Below the pieces are notes generated by a model, which was given only the letters and a program-made list of their open reading frames with translations, was not told the DNA's origin and did not search any database. From the NCBI GenBank assembly GCA_937911865.1, contig CALDSK010000325.1, positions 89,942 to 153,941 of the forward strand: a stretch of 64,000 bases of DNA. Reading direction: 5' to 3'. Positions 49,630-57,729 of this stretch are shown here, one piece after another. Positions within the stretch are counted from its first letter, which is position 1; every line of letters begins with the position of its first letter. This stretch comes from an uncultured Synechococcus sp. (lineage in GTDB: Bacteria > Cyanobacteriota > Cyanobacteriia > Phormidesmidales > Phormidesmidaceae). Made by a program: the position numbers and the translations under genes.

Positions 49630-50193
49630 TTATTCGTACAACCAAACAATGAGTTGACTGACAGTGAGCTGAAAATCTTGTGCAAAATCAGGTACAGGCA
49701 ATCGTTGCTGAGGCTGCTCGTAAAGCACTGTTCGCAGATCAGGCGTATAGCAAAAGACGCAATCTTCTACCGGATCAATCAGCCAACCTAGCTGTGTGCC
49801 GTGCTCTAACGCATGAAAAATCTTTCTAACTACTTTTGTTTGGCTCTGTCCTTCTGACAGAATTTCAATCATCCAATGGGGCGATGCTAGCAATTCACCC
49901 GCCAGCTTGCCATTTTCATTCCGAGGAACCTCTGCCCAAGGGATAACTGCAATATCAGGAACGATCACGCGATCTGTAAATACACACCGCAGTTCTGGTA
50001 AGGTACGGCCCTTCTTTTCACTCTTCAGCACTGCATTAATAGCTGCCGTCAGCTCACCTTGAATAGCACTGTGATCTGCTTTTGGCATAGGCTTTTGAAC
50101 AATTTGGCCGTCGATGTATTCGCTAGCAGGCTTAGTGTCTGGTTGCTGCAAGAATTCTGATAGCGATACGAATTGGACTGGGGTTTGTACCAT
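49630..50193 (-). CDS. Uma2 family (PD-(D/E)XK-like) protein
   Basis: A 187-residue Uma2 protein without the coiled-coil tail. The start VSLSEFLQQPDTKPASEYIDGQIVQKPMPKADHSAIQGELTAAIN is one of the two standard Uma2 openings. VFTDRVIVPDIAVIPWAEVP and LASPHWMIEILSEGQSQTKVVRKIFHALEHGTQLGWLIDPVEDCVFCY carry the PD...E-x-L core. It is convergent with the Uma2 gene at 48775 and divergent from the toxin-antitoxin pair. Function unknown. Confidence 0.9.
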   Translation of the reverse strand: MVQTPVQFVSLSEFLQQPDTKPASEYIDGQIVQKPMPKADHSAIQGELTAAINAVLKSEKKGRTLPELRCVFTDRVIVPDIAVIPWAEVPRNENGKLAGELLASPHWMIEILSEGQSQTKVVRKIFHALEHGTQLGWLIDPVEDCVFCYTPDLRTVLYEQPQQRLPVPDFAQDFQLTVSQLIVWLYE

Positions 50194-50358
50194 AGCTTTT
50201 GAGTAGAACTGCTCGAACTCAGCTAACTGTTAACTAAAATCGCGCTCATTTAATCCTCCTAGTCTAGCTCAACCACCAAGCCGTGATTCCGGCCCACGAC
50301 GCAACTGAATGCACGTGAGACTATCCATCGCTTGTGATCGCCTTGCCTGTGTTAGCCT

Positions 50359-50376
50359 GGTACCGGAAGCGGTACC
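50359..50376. promoter_or_regulatory. Predicted operator of the YefM/YoeB-type pair
   Basis: Two GGTACC hexamers stand 12 bases apart centre to centre (GGTACC-N6-GGTACC), 8 bases before the antitoxin ATG. From established work on Escherichia coli yefM-yoeB, the antitoxin recognises paired hexamers with TGTACA cores at that same spacing. Here the core differs by its outer bases. Confidence 0.6.
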
Positions 50377-50383
50377 TAAGCAT

Positions 50384-50632
50384 ATGGATTTTCTATCGGT
50401 AAGAGAAGCAAGGGATAGCTTGTATCGGCTGATTGATGAGGTTGCAGAACATCACAAGCCAGTCGTTATTTCAGGCAAGCGTAACGGAGCCGTTTTAGTG
50501 TCTAAAGAAGACTGGGACGCTATTCAGGAAACGCTTTATCTGACCAGTATTCCAGGCATGGTGGACTCTATCAAGCAGGGTGGCGCTGAACCGATTGAAG
50601 ACTGTACGCCTATCGAAGAATTAGACTGGTGA
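50384..50632 (+). CDS. Antitoxin, Phd/YefM family
   Basis: An 82-residue antitoxin that binds DNA with its N-terminal part and the toxin with its C-terminal tail. The start MDFLSVREARDSLYRLIDEVAEHHKPVVISGKRNGAVLVSKEDWDAIQETLYL is typical of YefM. The frame is open back to 50309, but those residues do not belong to the family. The last four bases overlap the toxin start (GTGA). The operator at 50359-50376 lies just before the ATG, suggesting self-repression of the pair. Confidence 0.92.
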   Translation: MDFLSVREARDSLYRLIDEVAEHHKPVVISGKRNGAVLVSKEDWDAIQETLYLTSIPGMVDSIKQGGAEPIEDCTPIEELDW

Positions 50633-50886
50633 GCTGGCAAGTTGTATTGACAAAGCAAGCCAAGAAAGATGTCAGGCGAATTGATAGTGCTGGGCTCAAA
50701 ACCAAAGTGAAAAAGCTCTGTTCAGTGTTGGCTAAAAATCCTTACGAACCACCTTACGAAAAATTAGTAGGCGATCTTGCAGGCTATTACTCTCGCAGAA
50801 TTAATATTCAACACCGACTCGTCTACCAAATTATTGAAGAGCAAAAAGTCGTCAAAATTATCCGCATTTGGAGTCACTACGAGTGA
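50629..50886 (+). CDS. mRNA-interferase toxin, YoeB/Txe family
   Basis: An 85-residue ribosome-dependent RNase. It begins with a GTG at 50629 overlapping the antitoxin stop codon. The family pattern WQVVLTKQAKKDVRRI, NPYEPPYEKLVGDLAGYYSRRINIQHRLVYQI and the ending IIRIWSHYE is complete, including the Arg and the terminal His-Tyr pair that are catalytic in YoeB, so it looks active. It forms a tight two-gene operon with the YefM-type antitoxin. A Uma2 remnant follows 12 bases later. Confidence 0.94.
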   Translation: MSWQVVLTKQAKKDVRRIDSAGLKTKVKKLCSVLAKNPYEPPYEKLVGDLAGYYSRRINIQHRLVYQIIEEQKVVKIIRIWSHYE

Positions 50887-50898
50887 TGGATTAACGCC

Positions 50899-51027
50899 AT
50901 GGTCGCGACAAAGACTCAGATGAGCCTAAAGGACTTCCTATATTTTGATGATGGGACAGATACGCTCTATGCGCTAGAAACCTATGCGCTAGAAAATGGA
51001 GAACTCATGGCAATAACCCGAGAGTGA
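50899..51027 (+). pseudogene. Uma2 family remnant (N-terminal fragment)
   Basis: A 42-codon open frame reads MVATKTQMSLKDFLYFDDGTD then LYALETYALENGELMAI and stops. It matches the standard Uma2 opening (LEEFLxYDDGTDTRYELxxGEL) but ends before the nuclease core, so it is a broken gene. Inside it the stretch TATGCGCTAGAAA is tandemly repeated (15-base unit), giving the doubled YALE. It shows that the Uma2 family has been turning over here. Confidence 0.65.
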
Positions 51028-51074
51028 GCTGAGCTAAATCAGCTAGGATCGCCGCTCAGGCTATTCCGTGACGC

Positions 51075-51731
51075 CTACAAAGCTTTGACCGCAGCTAGAA
51101 CCTCGGCAGGCTCTGCGCGCAATGTGTAGTCCGCTTCGGCGTAGGCGTATCGAATGGTGCCGGACTCATCAACCACATAGGTCGCAGGAACTGGCAGTTC
51201 GTAGGTGTCGTCGCCGTTGCTGGCTGGAATGTCGATGCCAAAGCCTTTGTATAGGGGGCGCAGTGATTCTGCTAGGGCAAAGACAAGCCCGTAGCTGCGA
51301 GCGACCGTGTTGCCGATATCACTGAGAACAGGAAACGCTAGTTCATGTTTTTCTGTGATGCTAAGCGAGTTGTCGGGCAGCTCTGGCGAGATGGCGATGA
51401 CTTGAGCATTTGCCTGTTGAAACGCTGGCAGAAGCTGTTGGAACGCACGAATTTCTAAATTGCAGTAAGGGCACCACTGACCACGATAGAAGTTTATAAC
51501 TACTGGACCGTTCGTCAGCAGTTCACTGAGCTTGACTGGTTTGCCAGTAGGATCTGGCAGGGTGAAATCTGGGGCCTTGTCACCTACTTTTAGGCTGTTG
51601 TTTACAATGCCAGACTCAGAGAGTTCGGTGGTTGCTTGGCTCATTGTTTTGACAGCGTCTTGTGGTGCTTTTTGTAAAAAGCCATTCTGGTAGTCTTTGA
51701 GCTGGGATGAGAGAGAGGTTTGAGTGGTCAT
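51075..51731 (-). CDS. Peroxiredoxin-like (AhpC/TSA, redoxin) protein
   Basis: A 218-residue thioredoxin-fold peroxidase. It has VGDKAPDFTLPDPTGKPVKLSELL and the active site VVINFYRGQWCPYCNLEIRAFQQLLPAF with a Cys-x-x-Cys pair, as in the peroxiredoxin-like family with two vicinal cysteines. Later VPATYVVDESGTIRYAYAEADYTLR is also typical. An N-terminal helical part (1-40) precedes the fold. It follows a TetR regulator gene, and both are preceded by a similar 16-base box (51772 and 52524), so the regulator probably controls it. A role in peroxide or electrophile defence is likely. Confidence 0.9.
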   Translation of the reverse strand: MTTQTSLSSQLKDYQNGFLQKAPQDAVKTMSQATTELSESGIVNNSLKVGDKAPDFTLPDPTGKPVKLSELLTNGPVVINFYRGQWCPYCNLEIRAFQQLLPAFQQANAQVIAISPELPDNSLSITEKHELAFPVLSDIGNTVARSYGLVFALAESLRPLYKGFGIDIPASNGDDTYELPVPATYVVDESGTIRYAYAEADYTLRAEPAEVLAAVKAL

Positions 51732-51771
51732 TATGTTTTCCTTTTGTGAATAGAATGTTTCAGATTAGGGA

Positions 51772-51787
51772 CTGATTGGTCAATAAA
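51772..51787 (-). promoter_or_regulatory. Box shared with the TetR gene, upstream of the peroxiredoxin gene
   Basis: CTGATTGGTCAATAAA (plus strand) lies about 41 bases before the peroxiredoxin ATG. It matches CCGATCGGTCAGTAAT at 52524 in 12 of 16 positions. It may be an operator of the adjacent TetR protein. Confidence 0.4.
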
Positions 51788-51829
51788 CGCGCAAAAAAAA
51801 GAACGTGGGCGATGGGTATTGCCACTTTC

Positions 51830-51874
51830 CTATGGCAATATCTTCTATGGCAATATCTTCTATGCCAATACCTT
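51830..51874. repeat. Tandem repeat, 15 bp x 3, across the TetR gene's stop codon
   Basis: CTATGGCAATATCTT occurs twice (51830-51844, 51845-51859) and CTATGCCAATACCTT follows (51860-51874). The third unit holds the end of the TetR coding region, so the repeat probably arose by duplication of the gene's last bases. Confidence 0.75.
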
Positions 51875-52486
51875 CAGAACAGTATCTGCCTGCTGCTGTA
51901 GCTGGTTAAGTGGGGTGGGTCCTTTGGAGTTGGTGACTAGGCCGTGCAGTAGGTTAAGCATAAGAAAGCTCAATTCTTTTGCGGGAATGTCTGTGCGGAA
52001 TTCCCCTAAGGTTTGGCCTCGGGCGATCACACGACACACCAGCCGCTGTACATACTCCAAATGAGACGAAAGCAGTTGTTTTACGTCCTCATCATGAGGG
52101 GCTAATTCTACGAGAGAATTTAGCATAAAGCAGCCGCGACGCAGCCCGTCTTTACCCCTTTGCTCAATAATGTTGTGCAGCCATTCGGAGAGGTTAGCTT
52201 TAGGCGAATCAGTTTGTTCCTCCGCGTCCTCTTGTTTGGGGGCCAGGTACTGCCGATGACAGGCATTCGACTGGTCGAGGTAGCGCTTCAAAGCCAAAAC
52301 AAACAGCGAATGCTTATCGTTAAACGCTTTGTAGATACTGCCTTTTTTCAGCCCAGTGGCCGTCATAAGATCTGCTAAAGAGGTCGCTTCGTAGCCGCGC
52401 AGCCAAAACGCCTGCATGGCCGAATCCAAAACAACTTCTGTATCAAACTCTCGTAATCGAGCCATCTGTGCAGTTATCTGCTCCAA
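51860..52486 (-). CDS. TetR/AcrR family transcriptional regulator
   Basis: A 208-residue regulator. The DNA-binding part is MARLREFDTEVVLDSAMQAFWLRGYEATSLADLMTATGLKKGSIYKAFNDKHSLFVLALKRYL, with a helix-turn-helix at about residues 34-58. The in-frame ATG at 52465 (MARLREFD) is an equally possible start. The C-terminal part GCFMLNSLVELAPHD...EGEFRTDIPAKELSFLMLNLLHGL is a typical ligand domain. It is upstream of a peroxiredoxin gene in the same direction, 128 bases away. A promoter with a palindrome lies upstream (52506-52539). Confidence 0.92.
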   Translation of the reverse strand: MEQITAQMARLREFDTEVVLDSAMQAFWLRGYEATSLADLMTATGLKKGSIYKAFNDKHSLFVLALKRYLDQSNACHRQYLAPKQEDAEEQTDSPKANLSEWLHNIIEQRGKDGLRRGCFMLNSLVELAPHDEDVKQLLSSHLEYVQRLVCRVIARGQTLGEFRTDIPAKELSFLMLNLLHGLVTNSKGPTPLNQLQQQADTVLKVLA

Positions 52487-52505
52487 TCCAATCTGAACTA
52501 ATTTG

Positions 52506-52539
52506 ACTATAGCAAATAAGAATCCGATCGGTCAGTAAT
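52506..52539 (-). promoter_or_regulatory. Promoter and operator-like box upstream of the TetR gene
   Basis: On the minus strand CTGACC (52535-52530) and TATAGT (52511-52506) are spaced by 18 bases, a fair sigma-70 pair. The -35 region overlaps CCGATCGG, an 8-base palindrome, and the 16-base box shared with the peroxiredoxin upstream region. It suggests self-repression. Confidence 0.45.
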
Positions 52540-52719
52540 TCTGCTGTAGCTATTTTAACTTACAGCCTGAACCTACAGCTGTCCCCACTTATAGCTTTGG
52601 TCATTTAGTCAGTATGGATAGCAGCTTAGTCACTACGAACAGCTGAACCGTTGATTTAAAGAGGTGCTGCATCGTTAACCGCCCGCAGGGAAGTTTAGTC
52701 ACAGTTAAACCACTGGGCG

Positions 52720-53130
52720 TTAACTGTCGGCTAATCTGACCTGGCTAGCGTCTAAATCGGTACGATACTGCCAGGTTTGCTCTCCATCGCTGACCTCAAA
52801 CCCCCATCCCGGTGTCAGCATCATGGCGCACATTTCGTCTGGGCCCCCAAGACCCAAACAAGCGTCGGGCCAGTCAGCAGCTTCTTCCGAGACAATCTCT
52901 AGCTGATCGACCGACACGTTTTTCTGGGTGCTTACCGCTTTCAAAACAGCTTGCTTTAGCTCACTTGATGCAGTTTCTGCTGACATTTCGGGTGTTTCCT
53001 CTTGTATGGGATCTGTTGTTTGTTCTGTCGTGGGTTCAACGGGTGCTGATGTCTCCGTAGGCGCTGATGTTGGCGTACATCCCGATATCAGCAGCACTAC
53101 CAATACTGTCATGACGATATGTTGTCTCAT
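52720..53130 (-). CDS. Small lipoprotein with a WPDxCLGL-type domain
   Basis: A 136-residue exported protein. The signal and lipobox are MTVLVVLLISGC, then a Thr/Pro/Glu-rich linker. The mature domain has VLKAVSTQKNVSVDQLEIVSEEAADWPDACLGLGGPDEMCAMMLTPGWGFEVSDGEQTWQYRTD, a common cyanobacterial periplasmic module with two conserved cysteines likely joined by a disulphide. A second, partial copy of the same module lies at the window's right end (63834-64000). Function unknown. Confidence 0.8.
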   Translation of the reverse strand: MRQHIVMTVLVVLLISGCTPTSAPTETSAPVEPTTEQTTDPIQEETPEMSAETASSELKQAVLKAVSTQKNVSVDQLEIVSEEAADWPDACLGLGGPDEMCAMMLTPGWGFEVSDGEQTWQYRTDLDASQVRLADS

Positions 53131-53162
53131 TCGTCTTCTCCTTCAATCAGACTCCTTTTTAA

Positions 53163-53966
53163 TTAGGCTTTGGCCATCAGGTTTTGGCCATGAGGGCACA
53201 GCGACAGGATGGGGCAGCGATCGCACTCAGGCCGTCGGTAATAGCAGCAGCGCTGTCCGTGCAGCATCATAACTTCGTGATTGTCGTACACCTGCTGTGC
53301 GTTCCAGTCTTCGGGTAGCTGCGCTTCTAGGATGGCATGAGATGGCCCGACCGAAACTTTTTTTGAGATTAAGCCCGTACGCTGTGCGACCCGGTGATGA
53401 TGGCTATCGACTGGGAGGGCCCGCCTTCTGAGCGTGCTAAAAGAGAGAACGGCAGCGCTGGTTTTAGGCCCAACGCCCGTCAGACCCTCTAGCCAGGCTC
53501 TTGCCTCGTTAACAGAAATATCTGATAAAAAATCAATTGAAAGCTCGCCTTGCTTTTCAGTAATTTGCCGCAGAATTTGCTGAATACGAGGGGCTTTTTG
53601 CTCGGGCCAGGTGCAAGGTGCGATCGCTGCTTGCACTGCAGCTGTCTCAGCGTCACGAACGGCTTCCCAGATAGGGAACGCTGCGATGAGCTGTTTAAAG
53701 GCTCTGCCAGAATCCTTGTTTTTGGTTCGATGAGAGAGGAGGGCAGAAATCAGCTCGCTTAAGGGATCTAGCGTGTGAAAGTAAGGGATAGGGCAGCCGT
53801 ACTCCTGGCAGAGTCGCTGCTGAATTTTTAATACCTTTCGTTTTAGATTGTCCTCTGCTGTATCGCTGCCTTCTGACTTGCTGTCAGCCGTGGCCTGCGG
53901 ATTGGCCTGATTCTTCTTGGTTCTGGCTTGGTTGGCGTTATTAACTAGCAGCAGGTCAAGTTGCAA
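53163..53966 (-). CDS. Endonuclease III-like DNA glycosylase
   Basis: A 267-residue base-excision repair enzyme with an iron-sulphur cluster. The helix-hairpin-helix LEGLTGVGPKTSAAVLSFS holds the catalytic Lys168, and the catalytic Asp187 is in LPVDSHHHRV. The C-terminal cluster is exactly C-x6-C-x2-C-x5-C (Cys241, 248, 251, 257). The N-terminal 40 residues are a polar extension. The segment LISALLSHRTKNKDS differs from the standard LSAQATD of Nth, so this is the cyanobacterial HhH-GPD branch rather than classic Nth. Substrate range may differ from Nth. Confidence 0.92.
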   Translation of the reverse strand: MQLDLLLVNNANQARTKKNQANPQATADSKSEGSDTAEDNLKRKVLKIQQRLCQEYGCPIPYFHTLDPLSELISALLSHRTKNKDSGRAFKQLIAAFPIWEAVRDAETAAVQAAIAPCTWPEQKAPRIQQILRQITEKQGELSIDFLSDISVNEARAWLEGLTGVGPKTSAAVLSFSTLRRRALPVDSHHHRVAQRTGLISKKVSVGPSHAILEAQLPEDWNAQQVYDNHEVMMLHGQRCCYYRRPECDRCPILSLCPHGQNLMAKA

Positions 53967-54057
53967 AGCGGCTCACAGATGAAGGGGCGAATCCATCGTA
54001 GCGACTTCTTCAATAGCGTCCTTCCTTCTAATGGTTGAAGCTAATGGTTGAAGGTGA

Positions 54058-55461
54058 TCAGTCCGTCTGTAATGTTTCGTCGGTTAGCTGTGTCATCTGC
54101 TGTAAGTTCTCAATGAGATTGCTCTGAGGCCAGCTAGGCAGCTTCTCTTGCTCAAGGTTTCGAGATCTTTGCGTGCCGATCATCGCGATTTTGCTGGTGA
54201 GTACAAAGCTGGTAAAGCTAGAAATCACAATTACCGGCAGCATGGCAGTGCCCGACAGTACGCTTAAGATAATGCTCGTGCTAACAGGCGTTTTGGTAAC
54301 GGCTACATTCACCGCGGCCATCAGACACACCATGCCCAACGTCGGATGGATTTGGGGAACGGCTAGCGAGATAGCTAGGCCAACATTCGCGCCGATGAAA
54401 AATAAGGGGAAGATAAACCCGCCCAGGAACCCTGAGTGTAGGGTAAAGCTGATCGCAAACATTTTCGCGACGGCAATCAGTAGCAGCATGGTGATTCCCA
54501 GCGCTTGGCCGGTTTCAATAACCGTGTGAATTTGTTCCTCGCTGAAAAATAGCGTTTGAGGAAAGAAGAAGGCAATTACACCAATGCATAGCCCGCCTAA
54601 GGTTGCCAGTAAAATAAGCTCGTGCTCTAAAGGTGCGAGCAGTTGGCCAATGTATCGAAATACATAAATATACATCACAGCTACGCCTGCGCCCACAATG
54701 CCCAAAACCTACCCTTCTAATAGATTGGTAGGGTTTAGCGCGGGTACCGTTTCAAAATGATAGAAGCCACCGATGGTGATGCCTGTGCTAATTCTAAAAA
54801 CGGCAAAGGAGAGAATCGCAGAGATCACCGCGGGTGCAACCGCTTCGTAATATTCCAACCCGCGTCTGTGAGGAATTTCTAGCGCAAACAGGGCTGCGCC
54901 AATAGGCGCACCAAAAAAGGCCCCTAGCGCCGCGCTCATGCCACAAAACGTCAATACTCTGACGCTACCGGTACTCAGGCGTAGGGTGTCGCCTAGCCAG
55001 CTGCCAAAGCTGCCATTTACCTGCACTAAAGGGGCCTCTGGTCCGGCACTTCCTCCAGCGGTGATAGCTACTAATGAGGCCAATACCATCGCCGGTGTTT
55101 TGCGAATATCGATACGACCCGGGTTGTGAATTTTATCGACAACCTGTGCCATTTCGCCCGGTAGGCCCATGACGTAAATAATGAGACCCACACAGAGGCC
55201 ACCGAACGTAGTGGCCATCCACACGTAGTGACTGGTCGGCAGCCAGCTGGGAAAGTAAGTCTCGATGGCTGTCCGTGCGGTGTGCCAGACGCCATGCATC
55301 ATGGTTTCTAGAACAAAGTAGTAGAGGGTTGCAACCAGTCCGCCAACAAGGCCAATTGCACCTGCGCAAAGGATGAGCTGTAGATACGTGAGCTGACGTG
55401 GAGGGTTCGTTTCTTCTGTTATTTGATGTGCTGGTAGCGTCGAATCTATTTGTGTAGTCAC
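54058..55461 (-). pseudogene. ClC-type chloride channel/antiporter gene interrupted by one in-frame TAG
   Basis: Two open frames in the same phase make one ClC gene. The 5' part (54709-55461, 250 residues) has the gate region GGSAGPEAPLVQ and many helices. The 3' part (54058-54705, 215 residues) has GGFIFPLFFIGANVGLAI, the second conserved Pro-containing segment, and TKTPVSTSIIL. They are separated only by a TAG (54711-54709) in the run NLLEG-stop-VLGIVGAG, where relatives have a Leu or similar codon. Read through, the protein would have about 467 residues, normal for ClC. Either it is a fresh nonsense mutation, a sequencing error, or two pieces are made. Confidence 0.85.
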
Positions 55462-55719
55462 TTTTAATTCATCCTTTGCAGCATCAGAGCGATGACTTTT
55501 TGGTGATTGCTCTGGGTAATTGCTTTGGGGTAACTGCTTTTGGATAATTGCGCTTAAGCAATTGCCATGTGCAGCATCATGCTACTGAGATGAATTAGAA
55601 GATTTCGTGCGGTTAGCTACAAACTGACTTTTGGATATTGTGGTTATGCATAGACGGTATGCGCGTAGAGAAAGATGCGCGTGGAGAAAGATGCGCGCGG
55701 AGGAATTCAGCTGGCTAAG
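55462..55719. repeat. Spacer with tandem repeat 16 bp x 3 (55659-55706)
   Basis: Three units ATGCGCGTAGAGAAAG, ATGCGCGTGGAGAAAG and ATGCGCGCGGAGGAAT run from 55659 to 55706. A looser repeat with a period near 14-15 (units containing GGTAAYTGCTTTT or similar) lies at about 55502-55552. No gene is seen. Confidence 0.65.
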
Positions 55720-56613
55720 CTATTGGCTGCCCTTGGGGTCTAGCGCATCTCTTAAGCCATCTCCTAATAGATTGAAGGCCAGTACCGTCAGGGTAATAAA
55801 CAATCCTGGAAACACAATCGTCCAGGGTGCAGAGAGGGAGTAGCCACCTTTGAAGGCATCGGAGAGCATTGTGCCAAGTTCTGGTGTGGGTGGCTGTGCG
55901 CCAAGGCCCAAAAAGCCCAATCCTGCGGCTTCAAGTGTGGCTGTGCCGATGGCTAGGGTTGCTTGAACGACCAGGGGGGCTAGGCTCGCTGGCAAAATGT
56001 GTAAGAAGACAATCCGCGGCGGCTTTGCGCCGAAGGCTCGAACCGTTTGAACAAACTCTTGCTCACGCAAAGAGAGCACCATACTGCGGGTGAGCCGAAT
56101 GAATTTGGGAATTTGAACAATTCCAACGGCGACCATCACACTGATGACACTTGGCCCAGTAACGGTGACGACTGCGATCGCTAGCAGCACAGACGGAAAC
56201 GCCAGCATCACATCGGTTATCCAGCCAATAACGGTTTCTATCCACCCGCGAAAATAGCCCGCGGCCAGACCTAGCCCTACGCCGATAAGTAATCCAATCA
56301 GTACAGATACTAACCCGATCAACAAAGAGGTTCTAAGGCCGTACCAGACGAGCGTTAAAATGTCTCGCCCTAAGCCATCGGCCCCAAACCAGTGGGCCAG
56401 GCTTGGCCCCTGCAAACGAGCCGCGTAGTCTCTGGCGGAAGCCGCATCGTAGGGGTTTAGAACAGGCGCTAGCAGGGCTGCTAAAACGATGAAGAGTGTT
56501 AATCCTAAGCCGATCAGGCCAGAGGTGGATTCTAAAAACCTTTGCACCGCACGGTTTTTTCGCAGTTTGCTAAGCGGGCCGGGTTTGCTTCGTGAGGAAG
56601 ATGCGATCGCCAT
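55720..56613 (-). CDS. ABC transporter permease, DppC/OppC family
   Basis: A 297-residue inner-membrane permease of the oligopeptide type. It begins MAIASSSRSKPGPLSKLRKNRAVQRFLESTSGLIGLGLTLFIVLAALLAPVLNPYDA and has the EAA-type loop REQEFVQTVRAFGAKPPRIVFLHILPASLAPLVVQ, followed by AAGLGFLGLGAQPPTPELGTMLSDA, all family-typical. The ATG at 56613 is preferred to a TTG at 56628. It is 15 bases after the DppB-type gene, so it is the last gene of a binding-protein/DppB/DppC unit. Confidence 0.94.
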   Translation of the reverse strand: MAIASSSRSKPGPLSKLRKNRAVQRFLESTSGLIGLGLTLFIVLAALLAPVLNPYDAASARDYAARLQGPSLAHWFGADGLGRDILTLVWYGLRTSLLIGLVSVLIGLLIGVGLGLAAGYFRGWIETVIGWITDVMLAFPSVLLAIAVVTVTGPSVISVMVAVGIVQIPKFIRLTRSMVLSLREQEFVQTVRAFGAKPPRIVFLHILPASLAPLVVQATLAIGTATLEAAGLGFLGLGAQPPTPELGTMLSDAFKGGYSLSAPWTIVFPGLFITLTVLAFNLLGDGLRDALDPKGSQ

Positions 56614-56628
56614 AATAAACACAGCCAA

Positions 56629-57639
56629 TTACTTGTACTGAATGCGAGGGTCTAAAAACGCGTAAGAGAGATCGACCAGAAGATTTACCAGCACAAACAT
56701 AAAGGCCACAAAGACTACGCCGCCCTGAACGACCGGATAATCTCTCTGTAAAATGCCGCCGTAAATCCAGCTGCCGATTCCGGGCCAGGAAAAGATGGTC
56801 TCTGTGAGAATAGCGCCCCCTAAAAGCGTGCCAAACTCTAGCCCGACAATCGTCACGACCGGCAGCATCGCATTCTTTAAGGCGTGCTTGCCAATCACCA
56901 TAAGCTCTTTTAATCCTTTGGATCTGGCCGTACGAATGTAGTCTTGTGAGAGCACTTCTAGCATGGCACTGCGGGTAATTCGGGCAATAATAGCCAGTGG
57001 AATCGTGCTTAGCGTAACGGCAGGCAGCACCAGATGCGACAGAATGTTTCCTAGCGCCGCGAAGTCTCCTTGAATCAAGGCATCGAAGATGAAAAATCCG
57101 GTAATGGGCTGAAAACTATAGCCTGCATCTATGCCAATGCGTCCGCTAGGTGGCAGCCACTGAAGATTGACTGCAAACAGATAAACCAACAGCAGCCCTA
57201 GCCAGTAGACTGGCATCGAAACGCCGAGCAGAGAGCCGCTCATCGTTAGGTTATCTACCAGAGAGTTTTTCTTGACAGCAGCGATTACACCGGCTGGAAT
57301 ACCTAGCAGTAGCGCAATCAGCATCGCCACGACCGATAGTTCAAAGGTGGCTGGCCAGCGTAGCTTGATTTCATCGAGAATAGGAACACCGGTGAAGATG
57401 CTCGTGCCCAGATCGAAGCTGAGCAGGCTGCCAAGAAAAGAGAGATATTGAAGCGGCAAGGGCTGATTGAGTCCCATCCGCTCTCGGAGCTGTTCAACCG
57501 CTTCAGGCGTGGCTCTATCGCCTAGCAGTGTTACCGCTGGATCGCCGGGAATTAGATGCAAAAAGGCGAACACCAGCAGTGAAATACCCAGTAAAACCGG
57601 CACCAGTTGAATCAATCTACGAAGAATATATCTGCCCAT
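56629..57639 (-). CDS. ABC transporter permease, DppB/OppB family
   Basis: A 336-residue permease that partners the DppC-type gene. It begins MGRYILRRLIQLVPVLLGISLLVFAFLHLIPGDP, the family standard, and has the EAA-type loop QDYIRTARSKGLKELMVIGKHALKNAMLPVVTIVG and the end VVQGGVVFVAFMFVLVNLLVDLSYAFLDPRIQY. It is complete. It lies between the binding-protein gene (88 bases upstream, with a tandem repeat between them) and the DppC-type gene. Confidence 0.95.
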   Translation of the reverse strand: MGRYILRRLIQLVPVLLGISLLVFAFLHLIPGDPAVTLLGDRATPEAVEQLRERMGLNQPLPLQYLSFLGSLLSFDLGTSIFTGVPILDEIKLRWPATFELSVVAMLIALLLGIPAGVIAAVKKNSLVDNLTMSGSLLGVSMPVYWLGLLLVYLFAVNLQWLPPSGRIGIDAGYSFQPITGFFIFDALIQGDFAALGNILSHLVLPAVTLSTIPLAIIARITRSAMLEVLSQDYIRTARSKGLKELMVIGKHALKNAMLPVVTIVGLEFGTLLGGAILTETIFSWPGIGSWIYGGILQRDYPVVQGGVVFVAFMFVLVNLLVDLSYAFLDPRIQYK

Positions 57640-57646
57640 GATGGTT

Positions 57647-57729
57647 TTAGCTTTAGGGGTTCTTAGCTTTAGGGGTTCTTAGCTTTAGGTTTTCTAGCGC
57701 TTGGGATTTTCTCAGCGCTTGGGATTCTC
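57647..57729. repeat. Tandem repeat, 16-18 bp x 5, between binding-protein and DppB genes
   Basis: Three 16-base units of TTAGCTTTAGGGGTTC (57647-57662, 57663-57678, 57679-57694, the last with one or two changes) are followed by two related 17-18-base units with AGCGCTTGGGATT. The repeat fills nearly the whole spacer inside the operon and reaches the last bases of the binding-protein gene. Confidence 0.75.

Noticed and set aside
27609..54711. Possible amber (TAG) recoding, because two genes are interrupted only by TAG
   Set aside because: TAG is the normal stop of several intact genes here (for example the BCCT, ccmK3 and chlD genes), and the GNAT gene has a second lesion. Simple mutation is enough.
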